This document shows, one piece after another, positions 36,656-43,744 of a stretch of 64,000 bases of DNA. A model generated the notes under the pieces. The model was not told the origin of the DNA. It was given only the letters and a program-made list of their open reading frames with translations, and made no database searches. The position numbers were made by a program, and so were the translations under genes. Each line of letters starts with the position of its first letter. The stretch's first letter is position 1. This DNA comes from Enterobacter ludwigii (GTDB lineage: Bacteria; Pseudomonadota; Gammaproteobacteria; Enterobacterales; Enterobacteriaceae), in the NCBI GenBank assembly GCA_023023105.1, contig CP083824.1, positions 1,798,001 to 1,862,000 on the forward strand. The letters run 5' to 3'.

Positions 36656-38176
36656 ATGCGCAACCTTATGATGCCCATCCTCTGCGCTTTATTTCTCTTT
36701 CTGAGTGGCATGTTAATTATTAACTGGCAGTTATGGCATATGGCTACACTCAGTTACACCCAGACCGCCGCCGCAAGCACTCAAAAAATAGATAATATTC
36801 TTGCTGAAGCTGTCAGTGCCGCCAATACCGCTAAGCATGTTGCTGCACAGGGATGTACCCGTGACGGACAGCTGGAGCTGGGGACAGAAGCCGCACTGAA
36901 ACCGCATCTGCGTGCCGTGATGATCCAGCAGCAAGGCCAAATCATTTGTACCTCACTGCCGGGAAATGGCGTATTAATTGTTCGTCCTCAAACGTTACCC
37001 AACGAAACATTGATGCTGTTACCGGGTAATCGACTGGTGAATGGTATTCCGGTTCTCATTTTCCAGATGTCGATCGCGGATGGGCGCGTGATTGTCAGCG
37101 TAAGTGACGCACATTTGCGGGATGTGATTGCAAGCGCAACAAATAGCGCTGACATGGCGTTGGTTGTAGGTGAAAGAATGCTTGCGCGCACCGGTGATGT
37201 GAGGGACTGGAAAGCCGCCTCATGGGCAGGGGCGTTAACGGCATCGGCGCATTTCCCGTTTAGCGTGGTCTGGCAGCCACCCGCTTTTTTCAGTCTGAGG
37301 CGATTACTGCAACAAGGATGGAGCCTGATACTGCTCATTCTCGCATTGTCCGTTACGGTTGGATTTTTGATCCGTCGTTACAAGGGGAAAAGCTCCTCAT
37401 TTGAAGACGATCTGCGGAAAGCCATTTTGCACGGAGAGATCGTTCCTTATTATCAGCCGATCGTCAATGGTGATACCGGTGGGCTGTACGGTGTTGAGGT
37501 ATTAGCAAGATGGAAGCATCCAAAATCGGGTTTTATCCCGCCGGATGTTTTCATTCCGATTGCGGAACGGAGCGGTTTGATTATTCCTCTGACCAAAGGG
37601 TTAATGGCGAAGGTGGTCAACCAGCTAAAGCCGCTTCTGCCTAAGCTACCAGACGGGTTTCACATCGGAGTTAACATCAGCGCCAGACATATCAATGCAC
37701 CTTCTTTCATTGGTGACTGTCGTGTCTTCGGAAAGGGGTTTCAGGGGAAAGAAGTTAAACTGGTCCTCGAGGTAACGGAGCGTGAACCGTTGATCGATAA
37801 TCCTCATCTTGTGGAAAATCTCAACACGCTACATAACGCTGGCTTTGTCATTGCACTGGATGATTTTGGGACGGGCTATTCAGGGCTTTCGTGCCTTAAT
37901 GCACTGGCTATTGATTATATTAAAATTGATAAGAGCTTTGTAAACCGGGTCTCTGAGGAGAAGGATTCAACGATTCTGCTGGACTGCGTCATTGATCTGG
38001 CTAAAAAACTGTCATTGCGCATTGTGGCTGAAGGCGTAGAAACGAGGGAGCAACTGGAGTATCTCAACCGTAATGAGATTACCCTTTTGCAGGGATACTA
38101 TTTTGGTAAGCCCGTCTCCTATATTGACTTTATTAAAGTCATTTTATCTAAGCCCAGGGAGACTATGAGTTTGTAA
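36656..38176 (+). CDS. CSS-motif EAL cyclic-di-GMP phosphodiesterase
   Basis: 506 residues: an N-terminal helix (about 5-26), a periplasmic CSS-type domain (Cys in AAQGCTRD and IICTSLPG) and a second helix (about 220-240). A cytoplasmic EAL domain with all catalytic elements follows: GVEVLARW (EVL in place of EAL), VNISARH, EVTEREP, ALDDFGTGYSG, KIDKSFV, AEGVET and QGYYFGKP. In E. coli PdeC-type enzymes the Cys pair forms a disulphide through DsbA, which switches the enzyme to proteolysis and higher activity. It is divergent from the split CSS-EAL gene and followed by a cyclase gene. Confidence 0.92.
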   Translation: MRNLMMPILCALFLFLSGMLIINWQLWHMATLSYTQTAAASTQKIDNILAEAVSAANTAKHVAAQGCTRDGQLELGTEAALKPHLRAVMIQQQGQIICTSLPGNGVLIVRPQTLPNETLMLLPGNRLVNGIPVLIFQMSIADGRVIVSVSDAHLRDVIASATNSADMALVVGERMLARTGDVRDWKAASWAGALTASAHFPFSVVWQPPAFFSLRRLLQQGWSLILLILALSVTVGFLIRRYKGKSSSFEDDLRKAILHGEIVPYYQPIVNGDTGGLYGVEVLARWKHPKSGFIPPDVFIPIAERSGLIIPLTKGLMAKVVNQLKPLLPKLPDGFHIGVNISARHINAPSFIGDCRVFGKGFQGKEVKLVLEVTEREPLIDNPHLVENLNTLHNAGFVIALDDFGTGYSGLSCLNALAIDYIKIDKSFVNRVSEEKDSTILLDCVIDLAKKLSLRIVAEGVETREQLEYLNRNEITLLQGYYFGKPVSYIDFIKVILSKPRETMSL

Positions 38177-38301
38177 AATGCAATTAAGGCCAGCTTCTGT
38201 TGTATGCTTAAGTGCAATTCATTTTCCTCTTATCCTGAGCTTTGTTACAGTGACAAGAGTTGTCAGCCAGGGATGTCAGGCGTGATAAGGTGGAAAAGCT
38301 C

Positions 38302-39774
38302 GTGCATGTAAAAAATACTTTCTACACAACAACCATTACCGTCATCATTGTCTCATTGATCATCTCGCTTTCGCTTGCTGTCCAAATTAGCACATCCAGA
38401 CAGCAGTCAATCCAGCAAATTAATACCAGCGTTGCCAACCTGAGTCATACCCTGGATGTGTATACTGAGGGGATCATGCGCCAAAGCGAAATGCTGATTA
38501 CGACGGTTTCCGACATAATCGAAATTTATGGCATGACCCCACAACAGGCGACCAATATCCAGCGGATGATAAGCAACCAGGATAATCTCCTTACCCAGAT
38601 TAATAATGTGGCTGTTTACGATGTCCGGGGCGAACTCTTTACCGCATTGCACGAAACTTTTTCTGGCCCCCGGAAAGGAGTGGACAGGGCTTTTTTTATC
38701 TACCACAAGAATAATAAGAGTCAGCAGATTTTTATTGGTGAGCCTGTGGTAAGCAGAACTAATGGTAAATGGGTTATCACCATTAGCCGACGCCTTGAAA
38801 CCCATACCGGAGCGTTTAATGGTGTCGTCGTTGTGACACTGGGCATCGAAAACTTTCTGGCGCTCTACGGGCAGATTAATATTGGTCATTCTGGCGTCAT
38901 TGGCTTAACGACACAGTCAGGCGTCTTGCTGGTCCGTTATCCCTTTAAAAATAACTATATTGGCGCGATTGTCTCTGATTCGCCTCTCTTCAGAAAATAT
39001 CTCAAGGTACAAAATACCGGGATCGCCAGTTCTATTTCCCGGTTTGATAAAATCGAACGCATTTATGCCTATGAGAAAAACACACGTTACGGACTGGTCA
39101 CCACGGTGGCCGTCAGCACCGATGAAGCACTCTCTCCCTGGCGCAAGCAGGCTATTCAGCTTGCCGTTCTTATTTTCGTTTTTACCGTAATACTCATTGT
39201 GGCGTCGTATTTCCTGTATTCGGATTTATCACGAAAAACCAGAGATAACAAAGAGCTGAAGATTATTGCCTCTGAGGATGCGCTGACAGGCCTTTTCAAC
39301 CGCCGCAGTTTTGATGAAAAAATACTCTCGGAAATTGCGGGTTGCATAGCGCGCGGTGCGCCGATTTCGGTGCTGATCGTGGATGTGGATTACTTCAAAA
39401 AATACAATGATAACTATGGCCATCCTGAAGGGGATCGTTGCCTGGCTCTACTGGGAGACACTCTCAGGAAAAGTCTTACCCGTGATAACCAGATTGTGGC
39501 GCGGTATGGCGGGGAGGAGTTTGCGCTGATCTTACCTGATGCAGATATCCAGGAGGCGCGGCGTATTGCTCAGACGATTATTCGTAATGTCTTCTCTTTA
39601 CAAATTGAACATGCTTTTAGTCCTTTTGGGCGGGTAACGGTAAGCGTAGGGGTCTCCACTGCACGTGCTGTAGAAATAGCCGGTAGCCAGCAGAGTATTA
39701 TCATTGCTGCAGACCAGGCGCTTTATCAGGCAAAACGCGCCGGCCGTAACCAGTACGCTTTTGTTGGGGTATGA
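38302..39774 (+). CDS. Cache-domain GGDEF diguanylate cyclase
   Basis: About 490 residues. A membrane helix near the N-terminus, a periplasmic dCache sensor of roughly 250 residues and a second helix lead to a GGDEF domain: DALTGLFNRRSF, VDVDYFKKYND and the intact ARYGGEEFALILP. It makes cyclic-di-GMP. No RxxD inhibitory site is evident before GGEEF (it reads DNQIVARYGGEEF). GTG 38302 follows AAGGTGG at good spacing and is preferred; GTG 38290 or TTG 38260 would add up to 14 residues. Its 3' end lies five bases from the RyhB-2 terminator on the other strand. Confidence 0.9.
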   Translation: MHVKNTFYTTTITVIIVSLIISLSLAVQISTSRQQSIQQINTSVANLSHTLDVYTEGIMRQSEMLITTVSDIIEIYGMTPQQATNIQRMISNQDNLLTQINNVAVYDVRGELFTALHETFSGPRKGVDRAFFIYHKNNKSQQIFIGEPVVSRTNGKWVITISRRLETHTGAFNGVVVVTLGIENFLALYGQINIGHSGVIGLTTQSGVLLVRYPFKNNYIGAIVSDSPLFRKYLKVQNTGIASSISRFDKIERIYAYEKNTRYGLVTTVAVSTDEALSPWRKQAIQLAVLIFVFTVILIVASYFLYSDLSRKTRDNKELKIIASEDALTGLFNRRSFDEKILSEIAGCIARGAPISVLIVDVDYFKKYNDNYGHPEGDRCLALLGDTLRKSLTRDNQIVARYGGEEFALILPDADIQEARRIAQTIIRNVFSLQIEHAFSPFGRVTVSVGVSTARAVEIAGSQQSIIIAADQALYQAKRAGRNQYAFVGV

Positions 39775-39778
39775 GCAG

Positions 39779-39873
39779 AAAAAAAAGCCCACTCAAGAGT
39801 GGGCAAGAAATACTGGAAGCAATGTGAGCAATGTCGTACTGAATACTTGAGTCTTTTACTCAACCACTCAGTG
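39779..39873 (-). ncRNA. ryhB: RyhB-2 type iron-stress small RNA
   Basis: The minus strand contains the invariant RyhB core: ACGACATTGCTCACATTGCT (39818-39837), then TCCAGTATT (39809-39817). A terminator hairpin GCCCACTC/GAGTGGGC with seven or more T ends near 39779. About 95 nt is predicted. In iron shortage, RyhB RNAs pair with and silence mRNAs of iron-using proteins through Hfq. Place beside yeaQ matches the second copy of Salmonella (RyhB-2/IsrE next to yeaQ), as opposed to the main ryhB. The 5' part differs from RyhB-1, as expected for the second copy. Confidence 0.88.
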
Positions 39874-39908
39874 TTGAGAAAGATAATCTTTCTCAACAAA
39901 AGATGCAA
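39874..39908 (-). promoter_or_regulatory. Promoter and Fur-box-like palindrome of the RyhB-2 RNA
   Basis: On the minus strand, TTGCAT (39903-39908) and TATCTT (39880-39885) are spaced by 17 bases. A palindrome, TTGAGAAAGATAATCTTTCT and on, covers the spacer and -10 and resembles an A+T-rich Fur site (GATAAT core). Fur with iron would block the promoter. Confidence 0.75.
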
Positions 39909-40059
39909 CCCCACAATTTATGTGAAACGCTCTTTTTTGTTGGTGAATAAACAGACGCTCTCTCACTGTGATGCTTATCACAAATTTTCTTTCTCTGATC
40001 CTGTGCTATTCTTTTTGTGTCGTTGATTTAATGACAAAAACCATACAGAGAGGAAAGTT

Positions 40060-40308
40060 ATGGGAATTTTATCCTGGATTATCTTTGGGCTTATTGCGGG
40101 TATTCTGGCGAAGTGGATCATGCCGGGCAAAGATGGCGGTGGGTTTATTGTTACCGTAATACTGGGGATTGTCGGCGCGGTCGTCGGCGGCTGGATCAGT
40201 ACGCTGTTCGGTTTTGGCAAGGTCGATGGCTTTAACTTCGGCAGCTTTGTCGTTGCAGTGATTGGTGCGCTGGTTGTTCTGTTTGTCTACAGAAAAATCA
40301 AAAGCTAA
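40060..40308 (+). CDS. yeaQ: YeaQ, GlsB/YeaQ/YmgE-family membrane protein
   Basis: 82 residues with three hydrophobic Gly-rich helices (about 3-18, 27-47, 57-77) and the family motif LAKWIMPG. It is a transglycosylase-associated/GlsB-like stress protein of unknown activity, typically induced by the general stress response. The ribosome site AGGAAAG precedes ATG. A clear terminator follows at 40,327-40,350. Confidence 0.95.
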   Translation: MGILSWIIFGLIAGILAKWIMPGKDGGGFIVTVILGIVGAVVGGWISTLFGFGKVDGFNFGSFVVAVIGALVVLFVYRKIKS

Positions 40309-40324
40309 ATCTGAACGCGTTGAA

Positions 40325-40352
40325 AAAGGCTGCCAGAGGGCAGCCTTTTTTA
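40325..40352 (+). terminator. Terminator of yeaQ, bidirectional
   Basis: AAAAAGGCTGCC ... GGCAGCCTTTTTTA forms a perfect stem with A- and T-runs on both sides, so it can serve yeaQ and the convergent yoaKJ. Confidence 0.85.
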
Positions 40353-40362
40353 CGTAGCGGGT

Positions 40363-40437
40363 TTACCACCAGCCGAGCTGTGTACCGGCAAAAGCCCCAA
40401 TGGCAACGATCAACATAATGAGGGTTGTTTTTCTCAT
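40363..40437 (-). CDS. yoaJ: Small membrane protein YoaJ
   Basis: 24 residues, beginning MRKTTLIM and ending TQLGWW, matching E. coli YoaJ (also 24 residues, ending ELGWW). A single helix. Its ATG follows the yoaK stop directly (TAAATG), so the two are translated together. Function unknown; both are experimentally known small inner-membrane proteins in E. coli. Confidence 0.92.
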   Translation of the reverse strand: MRKTTLIMLIVAIGAFAGTQLGWW

Positions 40438-40536
40438 TTATGCCCCCGGTGCTGCGTAACCACCGACAAAAAACCACGCCAGAAAAACCACAGCCGTTAT
40501 AAAAATAACGACCGGGAAGAGGATCCCTATTCTCAT
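40438..40536 (-). CDS. yoaK: Small membrane protein YoaK
   Basis: 32 residues: MRIGILFPVVIF ... WFFVGGYAAPGA, nearly identical to E. coli YoaK. One membrane helix. It lies upstream of and adjacent to yoaJ, downstream of dgcP on the same strand. Confidence 0.93.
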   Translation of the reverse strand: MRIGILFPVVIFITAVVFLAWFFVGGYAAPGA

Positions 40537-40581
40537 ATCATCACCTGTTTCGGTTTCTATAACGCCGTAGAGTGTACGGGG

Positions 40582-41610
40582 TTAATCCATAGTGAGAAAG
40601 CGTGTTTTGCTTTTTCCTTTCTTATCCTGATACATCGCGATATCAGCGGCGTGTAACGCACTGTCCGGATCGGTTACGTCAGGATCAACTTCGATAACGC
40701 CAATGCTGGCTCCCGGGTAAATGATATGGACACTGCCCAACCAGTATTCACCCGCAATGCAGGCGCTGAGGCGTGTTTTTAGCAGGTTTATCTGCGTGCT
40801 ATCACCTTCATTGCCCGTTTTGCTCAGAGAAGCCACCAGGAACTCATCGCCGCCCAACCGGCCAATGATATCGTCCTGCAGTTTTTCTTCCGTCAAACGC
40901 TTGCCCACTTCAACCAGGAACTGGTCGCCAGCTTCATGCCCGTAACGATCGTTAATCAGTTTGAAATCATTCAGGTCAATAAACGCGATGATGGCATTAC
41001 GTTTAAGGTGTCGCGCCAGAGAAAACAGGGTCGTCAGATCCTCAAAAATGGCTCGACGGTTGGGTAAGCGGGTAAGGGCATCGGTATAAGAGTGCGCGAT
41101 GAGCGCGGCATTGGCTTCCCGAAGCTGGGCCACCAGAGACTCTTTCTGAATGTACTGGGCAATCAACCCGGCGAACAATTTCAGAACCTGTTCGCCGCGC
41201 TCGCTGAGCGGTTTCTTTGCCGTGCTGGTGGCGCAGAGCGTTCCGTAAAGTGAACCATCAGCAAGATGAACAGGAATACTCATGTAGGTGGTAATGCCAA
41301 GCGCTTTCGCAGCCTCGCAATCAGGCCAACGTTCAGGAACATCATTGCTGAATAGCGTATTGCTATCCAGTGCGCGCTTACACAGTGTTTCATCCCATGG
41401 AACACTCAGTCCCTCCGGGATCTCCATCTGCTTGCTGTTGCGGGCATAGAGAATATGCTGCAGTCGTGCTTTGATATCGACCTTCGTCAGATAAGTCGAC
41501 TCCATATCGGTCACAATTTCCAGCATCTCCAGCAGCTGACGAACGAGACTTTCAAGGGATTGTTCAGTGGCGAGGGTTTCTGAAACACGGGCAAGGATGA
41601 TATCCGACAT
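40582..41610 (-). CDS. dgcP: Diguanylate cyclase DgcP (YeaP), GAF-GGDEF
   Basis: 342 residues from ATG 41610 (MSDIILARVSETLATEQSLE), the length of E. coli DgcP (341). An N-terminal GAF domain (about 20-165) precedes a GGDEF domain with DALTRLPNRRA, FIDLNDFKLINDRYGHEAG and the intact signature RLGGDEFLVASL. E. coli DgcP is a polar-localised cyclase. A frame 69 codons longer exists upstream but crosses a terminator-like hairpin and is not supported. It is followed by yoaKJ, as in E. coli. Confidence 0.95.
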   Translation of the reverse strand: MSDIILARVSETLATEQSLESLVRQLLEMLEIVTDMESTYLTKVDIKARLQHILYARNSKQMEIPEGLSVPWDETLCKRALDSNTLFSNDVPERWPDCEAAKALGITTYMSIPVHLADGSLYGTLCATSTAKKPLSERGEQVLKLFAGLIAQYIQKESLVAQLREANAALIAHSYTDALTRLPNRRAIFEDLTTLFSLARHLKRNAIIAFIDLNDFKLINDRYGHEAGDQFLVEVGKRLTEEKLQDDIIGRLGGDEFLVASLSKTGNEGDSTQINLLKTRLSACIAGEYWLGSVHIIYPGASIGVIEVDPDVTDPDSALHAADIAMYQDKKGKSKTRFLTMD

Positions 41611-41734
41611 GGCGTAGAATGACTCCCATGCAGAAGACGTCTGCATCTGCATGTTATGCTGAATTTTTAGACTTCTGGCATAGTAAAACATGAATATAGA
41701 AAATTTAATATATGCAGAGGGAGAGGCGCTGGTG

Positions 41735-41811
41735 AAAAAAAGCCCCGTTGTTGAGACCGGGGCAAAGACATCTTGATTACGGAATGATGTTCTCTGGTCA
41801 TATCGAGAACA
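41735..41811 (-). ncRNA. Candidate small RNA or dgcP leader attenuator
   Basis: On the minus strand a TATAGT -10 (41818-41823) is followed by a hairpin TGTTCTC/GAGAACA (41805-41811 / 41788-41794). A 24-base linker and a terminator GCCCCG/CGGGGC with seven T (ending near 41735) follow. The -35 is weak. The terminator sits 125 bases before dgcP, so the unit is either a 77-nt small RNA or an attenuated dgcP leader. Confidence 0.5.
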
Positions 41812-41918
41812 CGTCATACTATAGTGTTGAAAAGTGCAGTTAAAATGGAGAAACCATGGAGAAAGCGCGAGTGACCCGTTACCCTTAAACTATTGATGAG
41901 TTCAAAAGGATCAACAAG

Positions 41919-42173
41919 ATGAGATTTCTGCTTCTGGCGCTGGCGTTCCCTCTGATCGCCTGCACCACAAAAACAACGCCACCTGATGCGCCGAAACCAC
42001 CACACGCTGTCGGTATGGCAAACCCGGCCTCCGTTTATTGTCTGGAGAAAGGCGGGGAACAGATCCCTGTTCAAAGCCCACAGGGTGTCCGCACGGAGTG
42101 CAAGTTACCGGGTGGCGAAGTGATCGATGAATGGACGCTTTATCGTCGCGATCATCCGCAACCCACCAGGTGA
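41919..42173 (+). CDS. yoaF: YoaF, DUF333 lipoprotein
   Basis: 84 residues with a lipoprotein signal (LALAFPLIAC, Cys 15), a Pro/Lys-rich linker and the DUF333 core: NPASVYCLEKGG, then a second Cys in RTECKLPGGEVIDEWTLYRR. Function unknown; similar domains occur in secreted protease-inhibitor-like proteins. It is divergent from dgcP, as in E. coli. Confidence 0.92.
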   Translation: MRFLLLALAFPLIACTTKTTPPDAPKPPHAVGMANPASVYCLEKGGEQIPVQSPQGVRTECKLPGGEVIDEWTLYRRDHPQPTR

Positions 42174-42253
42174 CAATGACATATTGACTGCGATACACTT
42201 CTCTTTAGGATTATTCTTAGCCAGTTTCTGGCCACCTTTACCGTGAGAGAAGT

Positions 42254-42559
42254 ATGTTTCAGCTTAAACCGGGCAGCATGGCGATGATCATCGGTGCCCG
42301 CACTGCCTCTGGTCGTCGCAATATTGGTAAATCCGTTGAGTTATTTGGTCTTTGCCAGCCTGGCTTACGTTTCGTTAACCCGGTCAATGGTGTTATGACG
42401 GAACTGCCCGCAACGGCGGATCGCGCGCTTTGGCTGGTAACGGGAGATGTCTACGCCTTTGACAATCAGCACGGCTTTGCATTTGTTCGCCCTGAACACC
42501 TGATGCCGCTTACCCCGGATGAAACACCGCAAACCCTTGATGAGCTGATGATCGACTGA
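42254..42559 (+). CDS. Hypothetical protein, 101 residues
   Basis: A soluble protein with a beta-rich start (FQLKPGSMAMIIGARTASGR ... GKSVELFGL) that resembles SH3/KOW-type barrels in small regulatory proteins. No catalytic motif. A ribosome site (GAGAGAAG) precedes ATG. The family is not recognised, and no E. coli counterpart lies between yoaF and yeaO. It converges on yeaO. Confidence 0.65.
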   Translation: MFQLKPGSMAMIIGARTASGRRNIGKSVELFGLCQPGLRFVNPVNGVMTELPATADRALWLVTGDVYAFDNQHGFAFVRPEHLMPLTPDETPQTLDELMID

Positions 42560-42904
42560 TTATAGATGGCGCAGCCAGTCGGCTAATACCAGGGCATGAT
42601 TTTGTGTCTTATCTTTTGCGCCGTAGAGCAGGGTGACGGTCTGCTTTTTTGCCAGCTTCGCCAGGCGCATTCCTTCCTCTTTGTGCTGCGCCAGCTCTTC
42701 ACGATAGGCTTCACTGAAGGCTGCGAAATCAATGGCTTCTCCGTGAAAGGCCTTGCGTAATTCATTTGACGGCGTGAGGGTTTTACACCATTCATCATAC
42801 GCGAGGTCCGTTTTTTTAACTCCTCGCGGCCAGAGCCTGTCAACCAGAACCCGATAACCATCGTCCGGGCTTGCCTGCTCATAGACGCGTTTGCATTGAA
42901 TCAT
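42560..42904 (-). CDS. yeaO: YeaO, DUF488 protein
   Basis: 114 residues with the DUF488 pattern RVLVDRLWPRG ... LAYDEWCKTLTPS ... LRKAFHG and a terminal TVTLLYGAKDKTQNHA. Function unknown; the fold is shared with other DUF488 proteins in stress and metal-related loci. It occupies the same place as in E. coli (yoaF-yeaO-nimT). Confidence 0.92.
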   Translation of the reverse strand: MIQCKRVYEQASPDDGYRVLVDRLWPRGVKKTDLAYDEWCKTLTPSNELRKAFHGEAIDFAAFSEAYREELAQHKEEGMRLAKLAKKQTVTLLYGAKDKTQNHALVLADWLRHL

Positions 42905-43005
42905 ATTTCCACCCTCCTAATTTAAGGTATTGTGATAATTGCAGAAGATCGGTAGTCTGAGGTTCCTTATGTTATCTGATAATTCCCTGGCATAAGGAAC
43001 CTTTC

Positions 43006-43713
43006 ATGGAACACCTCCCGGTAAAAACGACGCTGCGCATTGCGCTGGTTGGCGATTACAATCCTAATGTTATTGCACATCAGGCGATTCCGCTGGCCAT
43101 TGACGACGCCGCAGCAGTCCTCGACCTCACCGCCGATTACGACTGGCTTGCCACGACCGAACTGACCAGTCCTGAAGATCTGGTAGGGTACGATGCCATC
43201 TGGCTGGTTCCTGCAAGCCCCTATAAAAACACGGAAGCTGCCTTTATCGCTGCACGCTATGCCCGTGAAAACAGCATTCCGTTCCTCGGTACCTGCGGTG
43301 GGTTCCAGCATGCGTTGATTGAGTATGCCCGTAACGTATTGGGCTGGAGCGATGCGGCACATGCCGAAACGGATACCGAAGGCACCATGGTGATTGCACC
43401 GTTGGCCTGTTCGCTGGTGGAAAAAACCGATGCCATTGAGCTGCGTAATAACACGCTGATCGCGAAAGCCTATGGTAAGCCGGAAATTGAAGAGGGCTAT
43501 CATTGTAACTATGGCGTATCGCCGGCGTTTGCACAGGCGCTTGAAAACGGTGATATGCGCGTGACTGGCTGGGATGAGCAGGGTGAGATCCGCGCTGCAG
43601 AGTTGGTTACCCACCCCTTCTTTGTGATCACCTTATTCCAGCATGAGCGTGCGGCACTGGAAGGTCGCCCGGTGGTACTGGTACAGGCGATGCTGCGCGC
43701 GGCGCGCGGCTAA
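43006..43713 (+). CDS. CTP synthase-like glutamine amidotransferase domain protein
   Basis: 235 residues, a stand-alone class-I amidotransferase-like domain related to the C-terminal half of CTP synthase. The nucleophile elbow is GTCGGFQHALIEYARN (Cys about 98). Near the end, THPFFVITLFQHERAA stands where HPE of the Cys-His-Glu triad is expected; the intervening Pro is missing (HE). No synthase domain is attached. The partner and reaction are unknown. The gene is absent between yeaO and nimT in E. coli K-12. Confidence 0.8.
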   Translation: MEHLPVKTTLRIALVGDYNPNVIAHQAIPLAIDDAAAVLDLTADYDWLATTELTSPEDLVGYDAIWLVPASPYKNTEAAFIAARYARENSIPFLGTCGGFQHALIEYARNVLGWSDAAHAETDTEGTMVIAPLACSLVEKTDAIELRNNTLIAKAYGKPEIEEGYHCNYGVSPAFAQALENGDMRVTGWDEQGEIRAAELVTHPFFVITLFQHERAALEGRPVVLVQAMLRAARG

Positions 43714-43744
43714 AAAAGGCAGACCCGACGGCCCGCCACAATGT

